From positions 124,001 through 188,000 of the forward strand of contig NZ_JACRSX010000003.1 in NCBI RefSeq assembly GCF_014384985.1: a stretch of 64,000 nt of DNA. The letters run 5' to 3'. Of the stretch, positions 43,451 through 52,979 are shown piece after piece. Below the pieces are notes generated by a model. It ran no database searches. It was given only the letters and a program-made list of their open reading frames with translations, and was not told where the DNA came from. Each line of letters opens with the position of its first letter. Within the stretch, counting starts at the first letter, position 1. The position numbers were made by a program, and so were the translations under genes. This stretch comes from Jutongia huaianensis. GTDB lineage: Bacteria > Bacillota > Clostridia > Lachnospirales > Lachnospiraceae.

Positions 43451-44845
43451 CTACACGGAAACCTTTACCTTGCTGCCTTCCTGAAAGAAGAACTCATATT
43501 TCTTTGCACCAAGCACCGTCACTTCCGCAAGGACAAGCTGTGCGATCTCCGGGACGAATCTGGTAAGAGGTTCATTTCCCACGGCTTCCATCATCTGCCC
43601 CGCCCTGATCTTTTCAAGCGGTGTCCCGTCCGACTTCATCTGCTGCCATCTTTCCATATGCTTATCCCTGTCTGCCACCAGTCTGTTGAATGCTTTTACA
43701 AATCCCTTTTCAAGGTCTGCATTATCAACGTAGGCATTCGTGCATGCCACTTTCCCATCTTTCCTGTGGTTCTTGCACTGCCACTGTACGATTCCCCTTG
43801 ATCTCCATGAATGTCTCGTGAACAGGCTTCCGCATTCCTCGCAGAACACCTTCTCACAGAACGGCATGCAGTCCGCACCGTAACTGTACCTGTCCGTGCC
43901 GTGCGCTTCCATGAACCGTTCCCTGCGTTCAAATTCTTCCTGCACCGCATTCCATGTCTGCTTATCTATGATCCCCTTATGGCTGTCCTTTACATAGACC
44001 TGCGCTATCTCACCGTTGTTTTTAACCTGTCTCTTGGTAAGGAAATCTGCCGTATAGGTCTTCTGCAGAAGCGCATCGCCCATATGCTTTTCCTGTTTCA
44101 GGATACCCACGATTGTGCTTGGATACCATTTCGTCTGTCCGTTGCATCCCGGAACCTTCTCTTCCGTCAGTTCCTTTGCGATCTGTGCCGGATTGATGCC
44201 GATAAGGAAATCCCTGTAGATGCGTCTTACCGTTTTTGCCTGTTCCTTATTGATGACCAGCTTACCATTCTCATCTTTATCATATCCTAAGAATTTGAAT
44301 GTATTCAGATGCATCTCACCATTCTTGAATTTGGTGCGGATGCCCCATTTGCAGTTCTCCGAAATATTTCTTGACTCATCCTGGGCAAGCGAGCTTAATA
44401 TCGTGAATAGAAGCTCGCCCGTGGAATCAAGGGTGTTGATGTTTTCCTTCTCGAATATGATGCCGATTCCAAGGTTCTTTAATTTTCTGGAATATGCCAG
44501 ACAGTCCTGCGTGTTTCTGGCAAAACGGCTGATGGACTTTGTAATGACAAGGTCTATCTTACTGCTTTCGCAGTCTGCGATCATCCTTTTGAACTGTTCC
44601 CTTTTCTTTGTGTTGGTTCCTGAAATACCCTCATCCGCATAGATGCCCGCCATTTCATAATTTTCATGGTCATTGATATATTTAGTGTAATAATCGACTT
44701 GTGCTTCAAAGCTGTGGAGCTGGTCTTCCTGATCCGTGGAAACACGGCAGTAGGCTGCCACCCTTATCTTCTTTTCCTGTACCGCCCTGCGTCCTGTTTC
44801 ACGCTGTCGGTTTCTTGCTGGTATAACTGTAACGCTTCTTGCCAT
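43451..44845 (-). CDS. Large serine recombinase with one zinc ribbon
   Basis: This 464-residue protein carries a resolvase domain (Ser36 in YCRVSTDQ; YADEGISGTNTKKR; ITKSISRFARNTQD), a Recombinase domain (about 195-300) and a single zinc-ribbon region (FCEKVFCEECGSLF with CKNHRKDGKVAC). The C-terminus is short for the class (no long coiled coil). AGAAAGGA eight bases before ATG 44845 sets the start, which lies inside the end of the other minus-strand recombinase gene (47-base overlap). It could form a hetero-complex with that protein, as CcrA and CcrB do in staphylococcal elements. Confidence 0.87.
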   Translation of the reverse strand: MARSVTVIPARNRQRETGRRAVQEKKIRVAAYCRVSTDQEDQLHSFEAQVDYYTKYINDHENYEMAGIYADEGISGTNTKKREQFKRMIADCESSKIDLVITKSISRFARNTQDCLAYSRKLKNLGIGIIFEKENINTLDSTGELLFTILSSLAQDESRNISENCKWGIRTKFKNGEMHLNTFKFLGYDKDENGKLVINKEQAKTVRRIYRDFLIGINPAQIAKELTEEKVPGCNGQTKWYPSTIVGILKQEKHMGDALLQKTYTADFLTKRQVKNNGEIAQVYVKDSHKGIIDKQTWNAVQEEFERRERFMEAHGTDRYSYGADCMPFCEKVFCEECGSLFTRHSWRSRGIVQWQCKNHRKDGKVACTNAYVDNADLEKGFVKAFNRLVADRDKHMERWQQMKSDGTPLEKIRAGQMMEAVGNEPLTRFVPEIAQLVLAEVTVLGAKKYEFFFQEGSKVKVSV

Positions 44846-46295
44846 TCTTATCATCCTTTCTCTGAATATAAATATCTTTTTTGATTTCTCCCCATCCCCT
44901 GATAACGGAGTCAGGTATCCTTGTCCCCCTGCAGAATGCCACTCCTTTCCGTTTTGCCCCGTTGCATATCCATATGACCTTATGGCTTTTCGGATTTACA
45001 TGGCGGACCAGTCTGCTTCCGCAGAGTCCGCAGAATATCTTCTTTCTGTACGGATATGCTTCTTCCGTATTTTCCGGTATTGCTTCTGGCACTTTCTTCT
45101 TATGCCTTCTTTTCCATGAGCTCTCCTTCAGATAGGTGAATTCCTTTGTACCCTTTACGGAAGGTTTCTCATCAATATACATATTCCCGTCAAAATGCCA
45201 TGCTTTCCGAAGCACCCCGTCCGGAATGTTTATCCCTTCGCAGAATGATTTCCCATGCCGCTTTGTACCGCTGCACCCCCAGTTCAGTCTGTTGCCGTTA
45301 CTATAGATGCGTCTATAAAGCGGATGTCCGCATTTTGCACAGAATATCCTGTTCATGTATGGGTAGTTCTCTTCCGTAAAATCTTCAATAACAGATCCTT
45401 CTGCAAGGTAATCCCGCTTTGCTTCAATGGCATCCTGTGCCTTCTGCCAGAGTTCGGGGGAAACAATTGCTTCATGGTCATCCTCGATATACCATGCATC
45501 TACTTCTCCCCTGTTTCTCACCAATTTTCTTTCTTCATTCACAAAATGCTTATGCATGATGTAATCACCCTTGTAGATCTCATTTTCAATAAGACGGAAC
45601 ACCGTGCTGTCGATCCATTCTGCACCGCCTATGGTCTTTACCTTGTTTTCATTCAGATACCGTTTGATTGATGCAGGAGTATATCCGTCTGCTGCCATCT
45701 CATAGATCTTTCTTACCCATGCTGCTTCCTCTTCGTCTGCAATATAGACTCCCCTTTCGTCTTTCGTATATCCAAAAGAACGCTCAAGGTACTGTACCGG
45801 AATACCTGCCTCGTACTTTCTCTGGTACACCATCTTTGCACCAACGCTTCCGCTCTCACTTTCTGCCTGTGCAAATGCAGCAAGGATCGTAAGCATCAGC
45901 TCGCCTTCCCCCGACAGGGTATTGATATTCTGAAGTTCAAAAAAAACACCTACATTCAGTTCTTTCAGCTTTCGTGTAGCTTCCAGAACGATTGAGGTGT
46001 TTCTTGCAAAACGTGATACCGATTTTGTTAATATAAGGTCTATCTTTCCTTTTTGTGCATCAGCAAGCATCTTCTGCAGACCGGGTCTTTTTTCCTTGAA
46101 CCCTGATATGGCAAAGTCACTGTAGACTCCGGCATATTCATAAGCCGGGTTCGCTTTTATGACAGTTTCATAATGCCTTATCTGGTTTTCCAGTGAATTT
46201 TCCTGTTCATCTGCATCCGTTGATACACGGCAATAAGCACATACCCTTAGTTTTCTCTTCTGTTCCCTGTTTCCTTCCCTGATCTGAATTTCCAC
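44799..46295 (-). CDS. Large serine recombinase with a duplicated zinc ribbon
   Basis: Started at GTG 46295 (AAAGGAGG eight bases upstream), this 498-residue protein has the resolvase domain (Ser25 in CAYCRVSTDA; SVSRFARN), a Recombinase domain (about 160-270), and then two similar zinc-ribbon modules: FCAKCGHPLYRR ... CSGTKRHGKSFC ... IPDGVLRKAW and FCGLCGSRLVRH ... CNGAKRKGVAFC ... IPDSVIRGWG. About 50 basic residues separate them. It is the first gene of the two-recombinase minus-strand unit. No coiled coil is obvious. Confidence 0.87.
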   Translation of the reverse strand: MEIQIREGNREQKRKLRVCAYCRVSTDADEQENSLENQIRHYETVIKANPAYEYAGVYSDFAISGFKEKRPGLQKMLADAQKGKIDLILTKSVSRFARNTSIVLEATRKLKELNVGVFFELQNINTLSGEGELMLTILAAFAQAESESGSVGAKMVYQRKYEAGIPVQYLERSFGYTKDERGVYIADEEEAAWVRKIYEMAADGYTPASIKRYLNENKVKTIGGAEWIDSTVFRLIENEIYKGDYIMHKHFVNEERKLVRNRGEVDAWYIEDDHEAIVSPELWQKAQDAIEAKRDYLAEGSVIEDFTEENYPYMNRIFCAKCGHPLYRRIYSNGNRLNWGCSGTKRHGKSFCEGINIPDGVLRKAWHFDGNMYIDEKPSVKGTKEFTYLKESSWKRRHKKKVPEAIPENTEEAYPYRKKIFCGLCGSRLVRHVNPKSHKVIWICNGAKRKGVAFCRGTRIPDSVIRGWGEIKKDIYIQRKDDKNGKKRYSYTSKKPTA

Positions 46296-46401
46296 AAGCC
46301 ATGCCTCCTTTCGTTTTGGTAGTCTATATATCACTCTGAAAGCCAATAATAGCAAGTGTTTTCTCGGATACCTTTCACCTTTTTATCCTTGGCATAAACT
46401 G

Positions 46402-46443
46402 AAAAAAATACGGCTGACAGCCATTCCTGACCATCAGCCATAT
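46402..46443 (-). terminator. Terminator after the endolysin gene
   Basis: On the minus strand ATATGGCTGA (46443-46434) pairs with TCAGCCGTAT (46417-46408), one G-U. TTTTTTTC follows. It ends the late operon before the two recombinase genes. Confidence 0.75.
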
Positions 46444-46445
46444 CC

Positions 46446-47393
46446 TTATCCTAAAAGCTCGTTTACCCTTTTCTGCACTGCGGAATAATCGTATCCGGCA
46501 GCACTGATTCGGTTCTTACGCTCCGTTCCGTTTCCCCAGTCACCATGAATGACTTCCCTTGCGATCTCATCCACGGATTTCTTGGATGGCGAGAGCTTTT
46601 TATTCACGATGCTCTGGATGGCAGAATAATCATATCCCGCCTGAGACAGACGGTTCTGTCTTTCCGTGCCATTCCCCCACTTTCCGGCAATGACCTCTGC
46701 TGCGATCTCCTCGTTTGATTTCTTTGCCGGAGCACTGCTGTTTCCCTTCGCATAACCATTCAGTCCTGCTGCCTTGATCTTTGCCGGGAAATCCACATAG
46801 CAGTAATCCTGATCACAGGTCTGTCCGTTAATCTTATTACTGCGGATAAGGTTCGTCTCACCGCCAAACTGCCAGATCTGTGTTTCCGCACCGCTTGCTG
46901 GGGACGGCTTGCTCTTTCCCCATCTGGCAACCCAGTGGGTGTAGCGAGTAAGCTCCACATCGTTCATCTCGCTGTTAAAAAATGACTCGGATGAATAAAT
47001 ACCGACCCAGTATCCGGCTGCTTCCACTTCTGAACAGAATGCCTTGATGATCTGTGTCAGTGTGTTCCTGTCATTCTTTGTGATCATGCTTCCTTCCACA
47101 TCATAAAAAACAGGATATTCAAACTTCTTCCCCTTAAGGAGTGAAAGGAAATATCCTGCCTCTTTCTTTGCTTCTGCAGTACTTCTGGCATTTCCATAAA
47201 AATATGCCCCTTTCGGAAGTCCGCATTCCACGCATTTCTTATAGTTTGCCTCAAACTGGCTGTCCTTATAAAGCCCGGAATCAGCACCTCCGGCTTTGAT
47301 AATGGCAAACTCAACGCCTTCCTTACTCTTAGCCCTTGCAAAGTCAAAACTGCCCTGCCATCTGCTTACATCAATTCCAAATCTCTGACTCAT
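46446..47393 (-). CDS. Endolysin: GH25 muramidase with two CW_7 repeats
   Basis: This 315-residue lysin breaks the glycan chains of peptidoglycan at the end of the lytic cycle. The GH25 domain (about 1-200) holds the catalytic region FGIDVSRWQG, AIIKAGGADSG and PVFYDVEGSM. Two Cpl-7-like (CW_7) repeats follow (SNEEIAAEVIAGKWGNGTERQNRL and the similar VDEIAREVIHGDWGNGTERKNR), which usually bind muropeptides. It follows the holin gene by 41 bases. No signal peptide is present, so the holin must release it. GGAGGA seven bases before ATG 47393 sets the start. Confidence 0.93.
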   Translation of the reverse strand: MSQRFGIDVSRWQGSFDFARAKSKEGVEFAIIKAGGADSGLYKDSQFEANYKKCVECGLPKGAYFYGNARSTAEAKKEAGYFLSLLKGKKFEYPVFYDVEGSMITKNDRNTLTQIIKAFCSEVEAAGYWVGIYSSESFFNSEMNDVELTRYTHWVARWGKSKPSPASGAETQIWQFGGETNLIRSNKINGQTCDQDYCYVDFPAKIKAAGLNGYAKGNSSAPAKKSNEEIAAEVIAGKWGNGTERQNRLSQAGYDYSAIQSIVNKKLSPSKKSVDEIAREVIHGDWGNGTERKNRISAAGYDYSAVQKRVNELLG

Positions 47394-47425
47394 AATATGA
47401 TCCTCCAATTCTTTGTAATAAAATA

Positions 47426-47445
47426 GGGAAGGTGCTACCCTTCCC
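47426..47445 (-). terminator. Hairpin between holin and endolysin
   Basis: GGGAAGG (47426-47432) pairs with CCTTCCC (47439-47445). On the minus strand TATTTTATTA follows, so it is at most a partial terminator or an mRNA end stabiliser inside the lysis cassette. Confidence 0.5.
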
Positions 47446-47860
47446 CGTTGTCTTTGTCATCTTCTGCCCTGTCATGGAGCTGTTCCAGAACGGCTTTTAT
47501 CTTTGCCGGAACAGGCAGTCCCAGATGGGATGCATTCTCCAGAAGGGATATCCCTTCATTTGAGATGTAGAAGAAAATAGCTGCCGTCCGAAGCACGCTT
47601 CCGGTGCCGATGACATGTACATCCATAATGTTTGCAATGCCGACCATAAGGAAAATTAACACCTTACGGCAGATTCCCTTAAAACCGACTGCACTGGACA
47701 GCTTCTGGTCACTGATTGCACACATCACTCCCGTGATATAATCAATCACCACAAACGCAAGCAGCGCATAAAGCAGGCCGTCACATCCGCCAAGGAAATA
47801 GCCGAGCCATCCCCCGACTGCCGTAAATACAAACTGTACCGCATTCCAGAATTCCTTCAT
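47435..47860 (-). CDS. Phage holin (phage_holin_4 family)
   Basis: The 141-residue product has three hydrophobic helices (about 8-25, 28-46 and 70-90) and the family signature GCDGLLYALLAFVVIDYITG, and ends in a charged tail (HDRAEDDKDNGEG). It makes the membrane lesion through which the endolysin passes. It lies directly upstream of the endolysin gene. Confidence 0.9.
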   Translation of the reverse strand: MKEFWNAVQFVFTAVGGWLGYFLGGCDGLLYALLAFVVIDYITGVMCAISDQKLSSAVGFKGICRKVLIFLMVGIANIMDVHVIGTGSVLRTAAIFFYISNEGISLLENASHLGLPVPAKIKAVLEQLHDRAEDDKDNGEG

Positions 47861-47938
47861 CGTCTTGTCCTCCTTTGATTTTTTGTATGAAAAAAGCAGC
47901 TAACCGTAATGGATAACTGCCGATTTCCGAAAATTATT

Positions 47939-49333
47939 TTATTGTTCCTGTAAGATATAGGTTATCTTCATTGTCTTATCTGCCGTCTTGGTAACCGGGG
48001 CATCAAGGTTATTGATGGTTGCCAGATAATTACACATCATGTACCAGCCGGACGTTGACCATGTGCCATAATCACAAAAGTAAATGAGTGGTTCATTTCT
48101 TACAGGAGTCACGCTCATCGTATAACTGGAATTAAACAATGTCTGTGTCTCCGGTGGCATAATCTCATTCGTTGCCAAATCCGCAATCAGAAGCTGTTCA
48201 TAACTGTATTCGTAATAAACCCGTCCGTTGATCACGAACTTTGGCACGCCATTGATGTTGGTCACATTGGTCCGCTTCAGCTTTACAACATTGGCCGAAT
48301 TCGTGATCTGGATTTTATACACATCATACGGGGCATCATATCCCCTCAGCAGAAGATAGCCTTCGGTAACGAACATTCCCCAGTTTCCTTCCGTCCTGAG
48401 ATATTTATCCGTAGTGTTTGTAATTTCATACTGCTTGATTTTCCAAGTGTCCACTTTTATTTCCGTTATAAGAAACTTTCCCTCTGGGGCAGTCCTGCTG
48501 TTGCTGCTCGTGCAGATATACAGACAATCATTTGACGGATCATAATTATATGACCAGTAGCCTATCTGCAGTTCCGAGGATAGCTCCGCCAGTTCGATTT
48601 CTTCGATAAGCGGTTTCGTGGTATAAATATTATCAAGAATAGACACCGTCTTTAAAAATGCACGTCTTTTTGTGATGTGGATATGGTTCTTATCTGCCAC
48701 CTTGAAATAATACACACAGTCCTTTGCCCTGTCGATTAGGAATATCAGCTCCGTTTTTCCAATCGTCATACCAGAATATCTGCTGCTCGTGCTTGCTCCT
48801 GTCCTGTCAGGGTACACATACTGAAGATTGTCTTCTGCAATGGACTGCATCAGTAAATTGTCCCTGATTGGACTGGTATTTTTACTGCCGTATGATGTAA
48901 GACCACCATTTCTGTGTGTAAGACAGATGCTGGCAATCGTGCCGTTCGCCTGACTGGTTGCAAAATCATATACATATTTCACATACCTGTCTTTCAGATT
49001 TACTTCCGATTCTGTCTGGTTGAATCCGCCACGGAAGGTATTCTTTGTGTTGTTCTGCATTCCATGTGAAGCACAGCCGACAAGGTTTGCATCTGCCGGG
49101 GGATAATATCCATCCGCATTCTCCGGTATCTCCCTGTCGAAGCACAGGATTCCTCCGAGCAGTTTTTCATAATACGGCACAAACTCATTTAAGAACCTGT
49201 TCGGTCTTTTGGAAAGTCCGAGCGGTTTCAGGATGTCCCTTAGTGCATTGGTGACCATATTGCTGTTCTGGTAAGTCTCCACCTCACCCGTATTTACATC
49301 AGTAAGTTCTATTCTTGTTGTTCCCTTGAGCAT
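47939..49333 (-). CDS. Phage tail tip/host-recognition protein, 464 aa
   Basis: I do not recognise a precise family. The protein is beta-rich, soluble and begins MLKGTTRIELTDVNTGEVE. A start at 49333 has GGAG nine bases upstream and overlaps the previous gene by 35 bases. Length, position between tail genes and holin, and lack of catalytic motifs fit a receptor-binding or tail-decoration protein. Confidence 0.6.
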   Translation of the reverse strand: MLKGTTRIELTDVNTGEVETYQNSNMVTNALRDILKPLGLSKRPNRFLNEFVPYYEKLLGGILCFDREIPENADGYYPPADANLVGCASHGMQNNTKNTFRGGFNQTESEVNLKDRYVKYVYDFATSQANGTIASICLTHRNGGLTSYGSKNTSPIRDNLLMQSIAEDNLQYVYPDRTGASTSSRYSGMTIGKTELIFLIDRAKDCVYYFKVADKNHIHITKRRAFLKTVSILDNIYTTKPLIEEIELAELSSELQIGYWSYNYDPSNDCLYICTSSNSRTAPEGKFLITEIKVDTWKIKQYEITNTTDKYLRTEGNWGMFVTEGYLLLRGYDAPYDVYKIQITNSANVVKLKRTNVTNINGVPKFVINGRVYYEYSYEQLLIADLATNEIMPPETQTLFNSSYTMSVTPVRNEPLIYFCDYGTWSTSGWYMMCNYLATINNLDAPVTKTADKTMKITYILQEQ

Positions 49334-50417
49334 CGTCATCATCTCCATTTCTATAATTCATGATAAAGGATGTAAGCGTTGCATCGCCCGCAAGCCAGAA
49401 ACGGAAGGTTATCGTCTTTGCTTCCAGCAGTCCGGCATACAATTCATCCAGATTCATGGTGAGAAAATCCGCCATCGGGGTTTCATCCGTAAAGGTCTCC
49501 CCGTCATAACTGTACTGTACCGTGATTTCTCCCTCATATTCTGCATTCAGTGCCTTGATTCCAATAACCGTGCCGTCCGAAAGATCCGCCATGCATTCAA
49601 TATACTGCTTTGGCGGTGTTCCCGTGATCACGGCATTCAGAGGAAATGCCCTGCTGTCACTCCAGCTTAATACGGAAGGAAGTATCAGCCCTTTTATCAG
49701 ATTCCACTCCGGCATCTTTGCAAATCCATATTTTTTAAACAAAAGTGCATTGACTTCTGTTTCTTCCAGTCCGACAAGCACATCCGCTGTTTCTGACAGC
49801 TCCTCATTTATGATCTGGTTCTCCACCGTATACAGTTTTCCGTCCCCGTCTTTTATGAGGAGTTTAAACGGGACCAACAGGTCAATCGGTGTGTATTTCA
49901 CTTCAAAGGTCTTACTGTCCGCATAATACTGGAAAGTAATATCCGGGGAAGCTGCATCGGGCTTTGTGAAAGTATAGTTCTTGTCTGCACTAAACCCAAA
50001 ACCGCCATCATAGCACTGGACAGGAACAGAAATCATATGAAGGGAAATATCCCCCGTGTCCCAGAACAGGAGGTCATACTTTAGCTGGTAGTCCGCCCCG
50101 GATGCATTGTAATGCGACCATCCTTCCCACCGTATTTTCAGGAAACGGTAATAACTGTATAAAGTCCCTTCTTCCCTGTAAAGCGATCTCATTCTGGTAT
50201 CACGGTTATCCACTTTAAGGTGCGTGGCATCACTGCCGATTCCCCAGTAAGAATCACCATGTGCATAAATATACGGCACGGCTTTTCCGAGGAACGTGAA
50301 AAAATCCGCACCGCTCACGGTAAGCGTACCGCCATCATAGTTGTTGCTGTCCTGTAACAGACAGGTCATGTTGGTGATACCGGCCGAAAAAATATCATTT
50401 ATATTGTCATAGTTCAT
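49299..50417 (-). CDS. Phage tail tip protein, 372 aa
   Basis: This protein is beta-rich with no known catalytic motif. It begins MNYDNINDIFSAGITN and contains many aromatic residues (YYRFLKIRWEGWSHY). It starts on a 4-base ATGA overlap with the large tail gene and ends inside the next gene. Position suggests a distal tail or baseplate component that works with its neighbours in adsorption. The exact role is unknown. Confidence 0.6.
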   Translation of the reverse strand: MNYDNINDIFSAGITNMTCLLQDSNNYDGGTLTVSGADFFTFLGKAVPYIYAHGDSYWGIGSDATHLKVDNRDTRMRSLYREEGTLYSYYRFLKIRWEGWSHYNASGADYQLKYDLLFWDTGDISLHMISVPVQCYDGGFGFSADKNYTFTKPDAASPDITFQYYADSKTFEVKYTPIDLLVPFKLLIKDGDGKLYTVENQIINEELSETADVLVGLEETEVNALLFKKYGFAKMPEWNLIKGLILPSVLSWSDSRAFPLNAVITGTPPKQYIECMADLSDGTVIGIKALNAEYEGEITVQYSYDGETFTDETPMADFLTMNLDELYAGLLEAKTITFRFWLAGDATLTSFIMNYRNGDDDDAQGNNKNRTY

Positions 50418-52603
50418 AGTGTAAATTCCACTCCTTTCACTCCGTCAAAGCCGGATATATCAACCGTTGTCCTTTCCAGAAAACCTTCATCCACTTCATC
50501 CGTCACGGCTTCCTGTGTCTGTTCAGTTACTGCTTTCAGTTCAAAGAACCCGTTTTCAACGGTAATGGTATCTGGAAATTTAACGGAAGTCTCTGCCGTA
50601 GTGATTACAAACTGCGGACGGACTGCTGCGGTATAACCATTGACTTCCACCCCGTCCACCCTTGTGAAGTATGAAATATCGATCACGAGGTCTTCTGCAT
50701 ATCCGTGATCGAGGGATTCCGGTCCTGACTTCTGTACATACCGTTTCCGCAGCATGAACCGTTCTTCCGTATTGACCGTGATATATCCGTTATAATTCGG
50801 ATTTCCCCGCACGCTTGTAAGTACAAAGGTTCGGAGGATCTCCGTGATCCATGCACGATCCGTAAATGCATCCGCTTCATAGTTCTGGTCAGCAATCGGA
50901 ATATTTCCGATTGTCTGTGTCAGTCCCTGTGTCTTTTTGGACGGGAATGTTACGGATGCCGTATCCTTAAACACATCAGCCACAAACGGTACATCCGTAA
51001 TGCTGATATTTCCAATATTCTCATTGATATTGATGCGTCCATTCCAGTCTCCCAGTCCTGCTGCGAGTCCCTGACCACTGATGGTTGCCCTGATCTGTGC
51101 CTCACCGATCTTTGCGCTCCCTGATGATATCTTTAGATACATGGAAAATGTATTTGAACTGTTCTCTATGACCTTTGATATCGGAAAAAACAATGTCATA
51201 ATATGCTTTCCATACAGACAGGTCTTTGTCGGCATAAAGGTATCAATGGTTTCATTATTTATTTTGTATATGATGGAAAGCTCCGGAAGTTCCGGCTCTG
51301 GGTTTTCTTCTTCCGTTTCTCCATCTGCAGTGGCATCCTCCGGCTTTATTACTTCGAGAAGCATCTCGCACTGGAACGCTGCCGTTGTGTCCTCCGTTGC
51401 AGTAAAATCAATATCCATAACATTCGTCAGTGGCTGTCCTATTTCAAACGGGGCAACATTTACAAAGTTATAAATAATGGTCCTTCCGCTTTCCACGGAA
51501 TTGATAAGACCCGTAATGTTCTTATCGTTCTTGCTCTTGGCAGATGCAAGTCTCGGATTTTTACCCACGCATTTCAGTGTCGTCTTTCCGTAGATCTTAC
51601 ACTCGATGCTTGTAATGCAGCTTATTTTTGTTTCGTCTGCATGACCGCCTGAGAACTTAAGGATATCACCGACTTCCATTGCCGGATTTCCTATGGTGTT
51701 ACTGTCAAACGGGACATAATTTATCTTCTGCAGTGCCGTCAGGATTTCCCGCAGGATTTTCTCCCTTACGGATTTCAGTCCGAACTGAAGAAGCGGATTG
51801 ATACCGAGGTTCATTGTAAGGGCATCATCCTTTTCCATTGCAATATACTCTGCCGTCTGGCTGATCTGGTTCGTGGATGACACGGCAGTATATCTTGTAA
51901 CAAAATCCGAATAACTGCTGTCAAACCTTTCCTTCTGCTCCACATTCCATACGGACTCATTTCCATATCTTTTGAGAACCAGTTTTCCATACCGGTCTAT
52001 CTGGCAGAAACAGCCTACCACCTGTGCCACATAAAAGATCAGATCACGGAATGTTTCCATGTCATTATCAGAATAAACACCGAGGGTGGTTTTTCCATTT
52101 GGGAGGGCGTTGATCTCCGCAACCGTCTGTGCCAATTCAACCTTACATGCATCACACGCAGCCTTTAGAAACTGATATGGCGTTCCGCTTGAAGAATCCA
52201 GCTTCAGCGTTTTTTCAAACCGGAGCATATGATCATAGCCTTTCAGTTCCAATGTCCGTACCTTCCTGTTTGCTTCGGAGATCTCATAAATTCCCATCGG
52301 TATGGTCTCTTTTGTCCCATCCAGAAGTGTCAGGCGGTAATAAAGCCTTACCTCTGCATCCTCAAGGGTATAACGGTCGATTTCCGAAAACAGGCTGATT
52401 CCCATTTCAGCAGCATAAACCGTTCCGAGTTCTATCTCCGTATTACTGCAGCACTGCCACTTTATGTAGCCGGAACCTTTCACGATATCCTTAGCCGTAA
52501 ACGGATATTCCTTTCCGGCTTTTGTCGTGATGGTCCCGTACCATTCATATTTTCTTGTATTCTGCCTTACGGCATTCTTGAATTTTTCTGATACCTCAAA
52601 CAC
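50414..52603 (-). CDS. Large phage tail/baseplate protein, 729 aa
   Basis: The N-terminal 370 residues follow the pattern of siphophage tail hub (gp27/XkdQ-like) proteins, with VSEKFKNAVRQNTRKYEW, a middle GYDHMLRFEKTL and a GDILKFSGGHADETK stretch. The C-terminal half is beta-rich and contains IGNISITD- and IGNIPIAD-type repeats. It lies between a small tail protein and the host-recognition candidates, as tail-associated proteins do. No lysozyme or peptidase motif is evident. Confidence 0.7.
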   Translation of the reverse strand: MFEVSEKFKNAVRQNTRKYEWYGTITTKAGKEYPFTAKDIVKGSGYIKWQCCSNTEIELGTVYAAEMGISLFSEIDRYTLEDAEVRLYYRLTLLDGTKETIPMGIYEISEANRKVRTLELKGYDHMLRFEKTLKLDSSSGTPYQFLKAACDACKVELAQTVAEINALPNGKTTLGVYSDNDMETFRDLIFYVAQVVGCFCQIDRYGKLVLKRYGNESVWNVEQKERFDSSYSDFVTRYTAVSSTNQISQTAEYIAMEKDDALTMNLGINPLLQFGLKSVREKILREILTALQKINYVPFDSNTIGNPAMEVGDILKFSGGHADETKISCITSIECKIYGKTTLKCVGKNPRLASAKSKNDKNITGLINSVESGRTIIYNFVNVAPFEIGQPLTNVMDIDFTATEDTTAAFQCEMLLEVIKPEDATADGETEEENPEPELPELSIIYKINNETIDTFMPTKTCLYGKHIMTLFFPISKVIENSSNTFSMYLKISSGSAKIGEAQIRATISGQGLAAGLGDWNGRININENIGNISITDVPFVADVFKDTASVTFPSKKTQGLTQTIGNIPIADQNYEADAFTDRAWITEILRTFVLTSVRGNPNYNGYITVNTEERFMLRKRYVQKSGPESLDHGYAEDLVIDISYFTRVDGVEVNGYTAAVRPQFVITTAETSVKFPDTITVENGFFELKAVTEQTQEAVTDEVDEGFLERTTVDISGFDGVKGVEFTL

Positions 52604-52615
52604 CGTATCCGCCTC

Positions 52616-52978
52616 CTACATTTCTTTCAGGGAAAAAGATACCGTCCACAGACCTTTGTATGATGTATCCTTTTCCAGCTTTGCCTTAAATCCAGTAATA
52701 TACATTTCTGCTTCTTTTAAGTCCAAGGTTTCCGTATCGAAATATTCCACTGCGATCTTCGGCAGTTTGGAATATACCGTCAGAAGTTTTACCCACTTCG
52801 GTGATACTGAAAAAGAGACGGAAATGTCTGCCACTCCCGTCCTTACCACATCCCTCTGTGTTGTTCCGGCTTCCGTTTCCCCGCCGGAATCTGCCTCTAC
52901 ATCGGAAAGTCCCACGTCATAAGAATCCGGCTTTGGAAGGGAACGGCCGTTAAAAACAAGATACTGTATATATGCCAT
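52616..52978 (-). CDS. Small phage tail protein (DUF6711-like)
   Basis: This 120-residue protein follows the tape measure gene and precedes the tail hub gene by 12 bases, the position of a distal tail protein. It begins MAYIQYLVFNGRSLPKPDSYDV and has KWVKLLTVYSKLPKIAVEYF. I believe it belongs to DUF6711, a phage family without known function. Confidence 0.65.
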   Translation of the reverse strand: MAYIQYLVFNGRSLPKPDSYDVGLSDVEADSGGETEAGTTQRDVVRTGVADISVSFSVSPKWVKLLTVYSKLPKIAVEYFDTETLDLKEAEMYITGFKAKLEKDTSYKGLWTVSFSLKEM

Positions 52979-52979
52979 G

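Noticed and set aside
47939..52603. Diversity-generating retroelement or invertible tail fibre genes
   Set aside because: I see no reverse transcriptase, template repeat or inverted gene fragments around the tail tip genes, though parts of the phage are outside the window.
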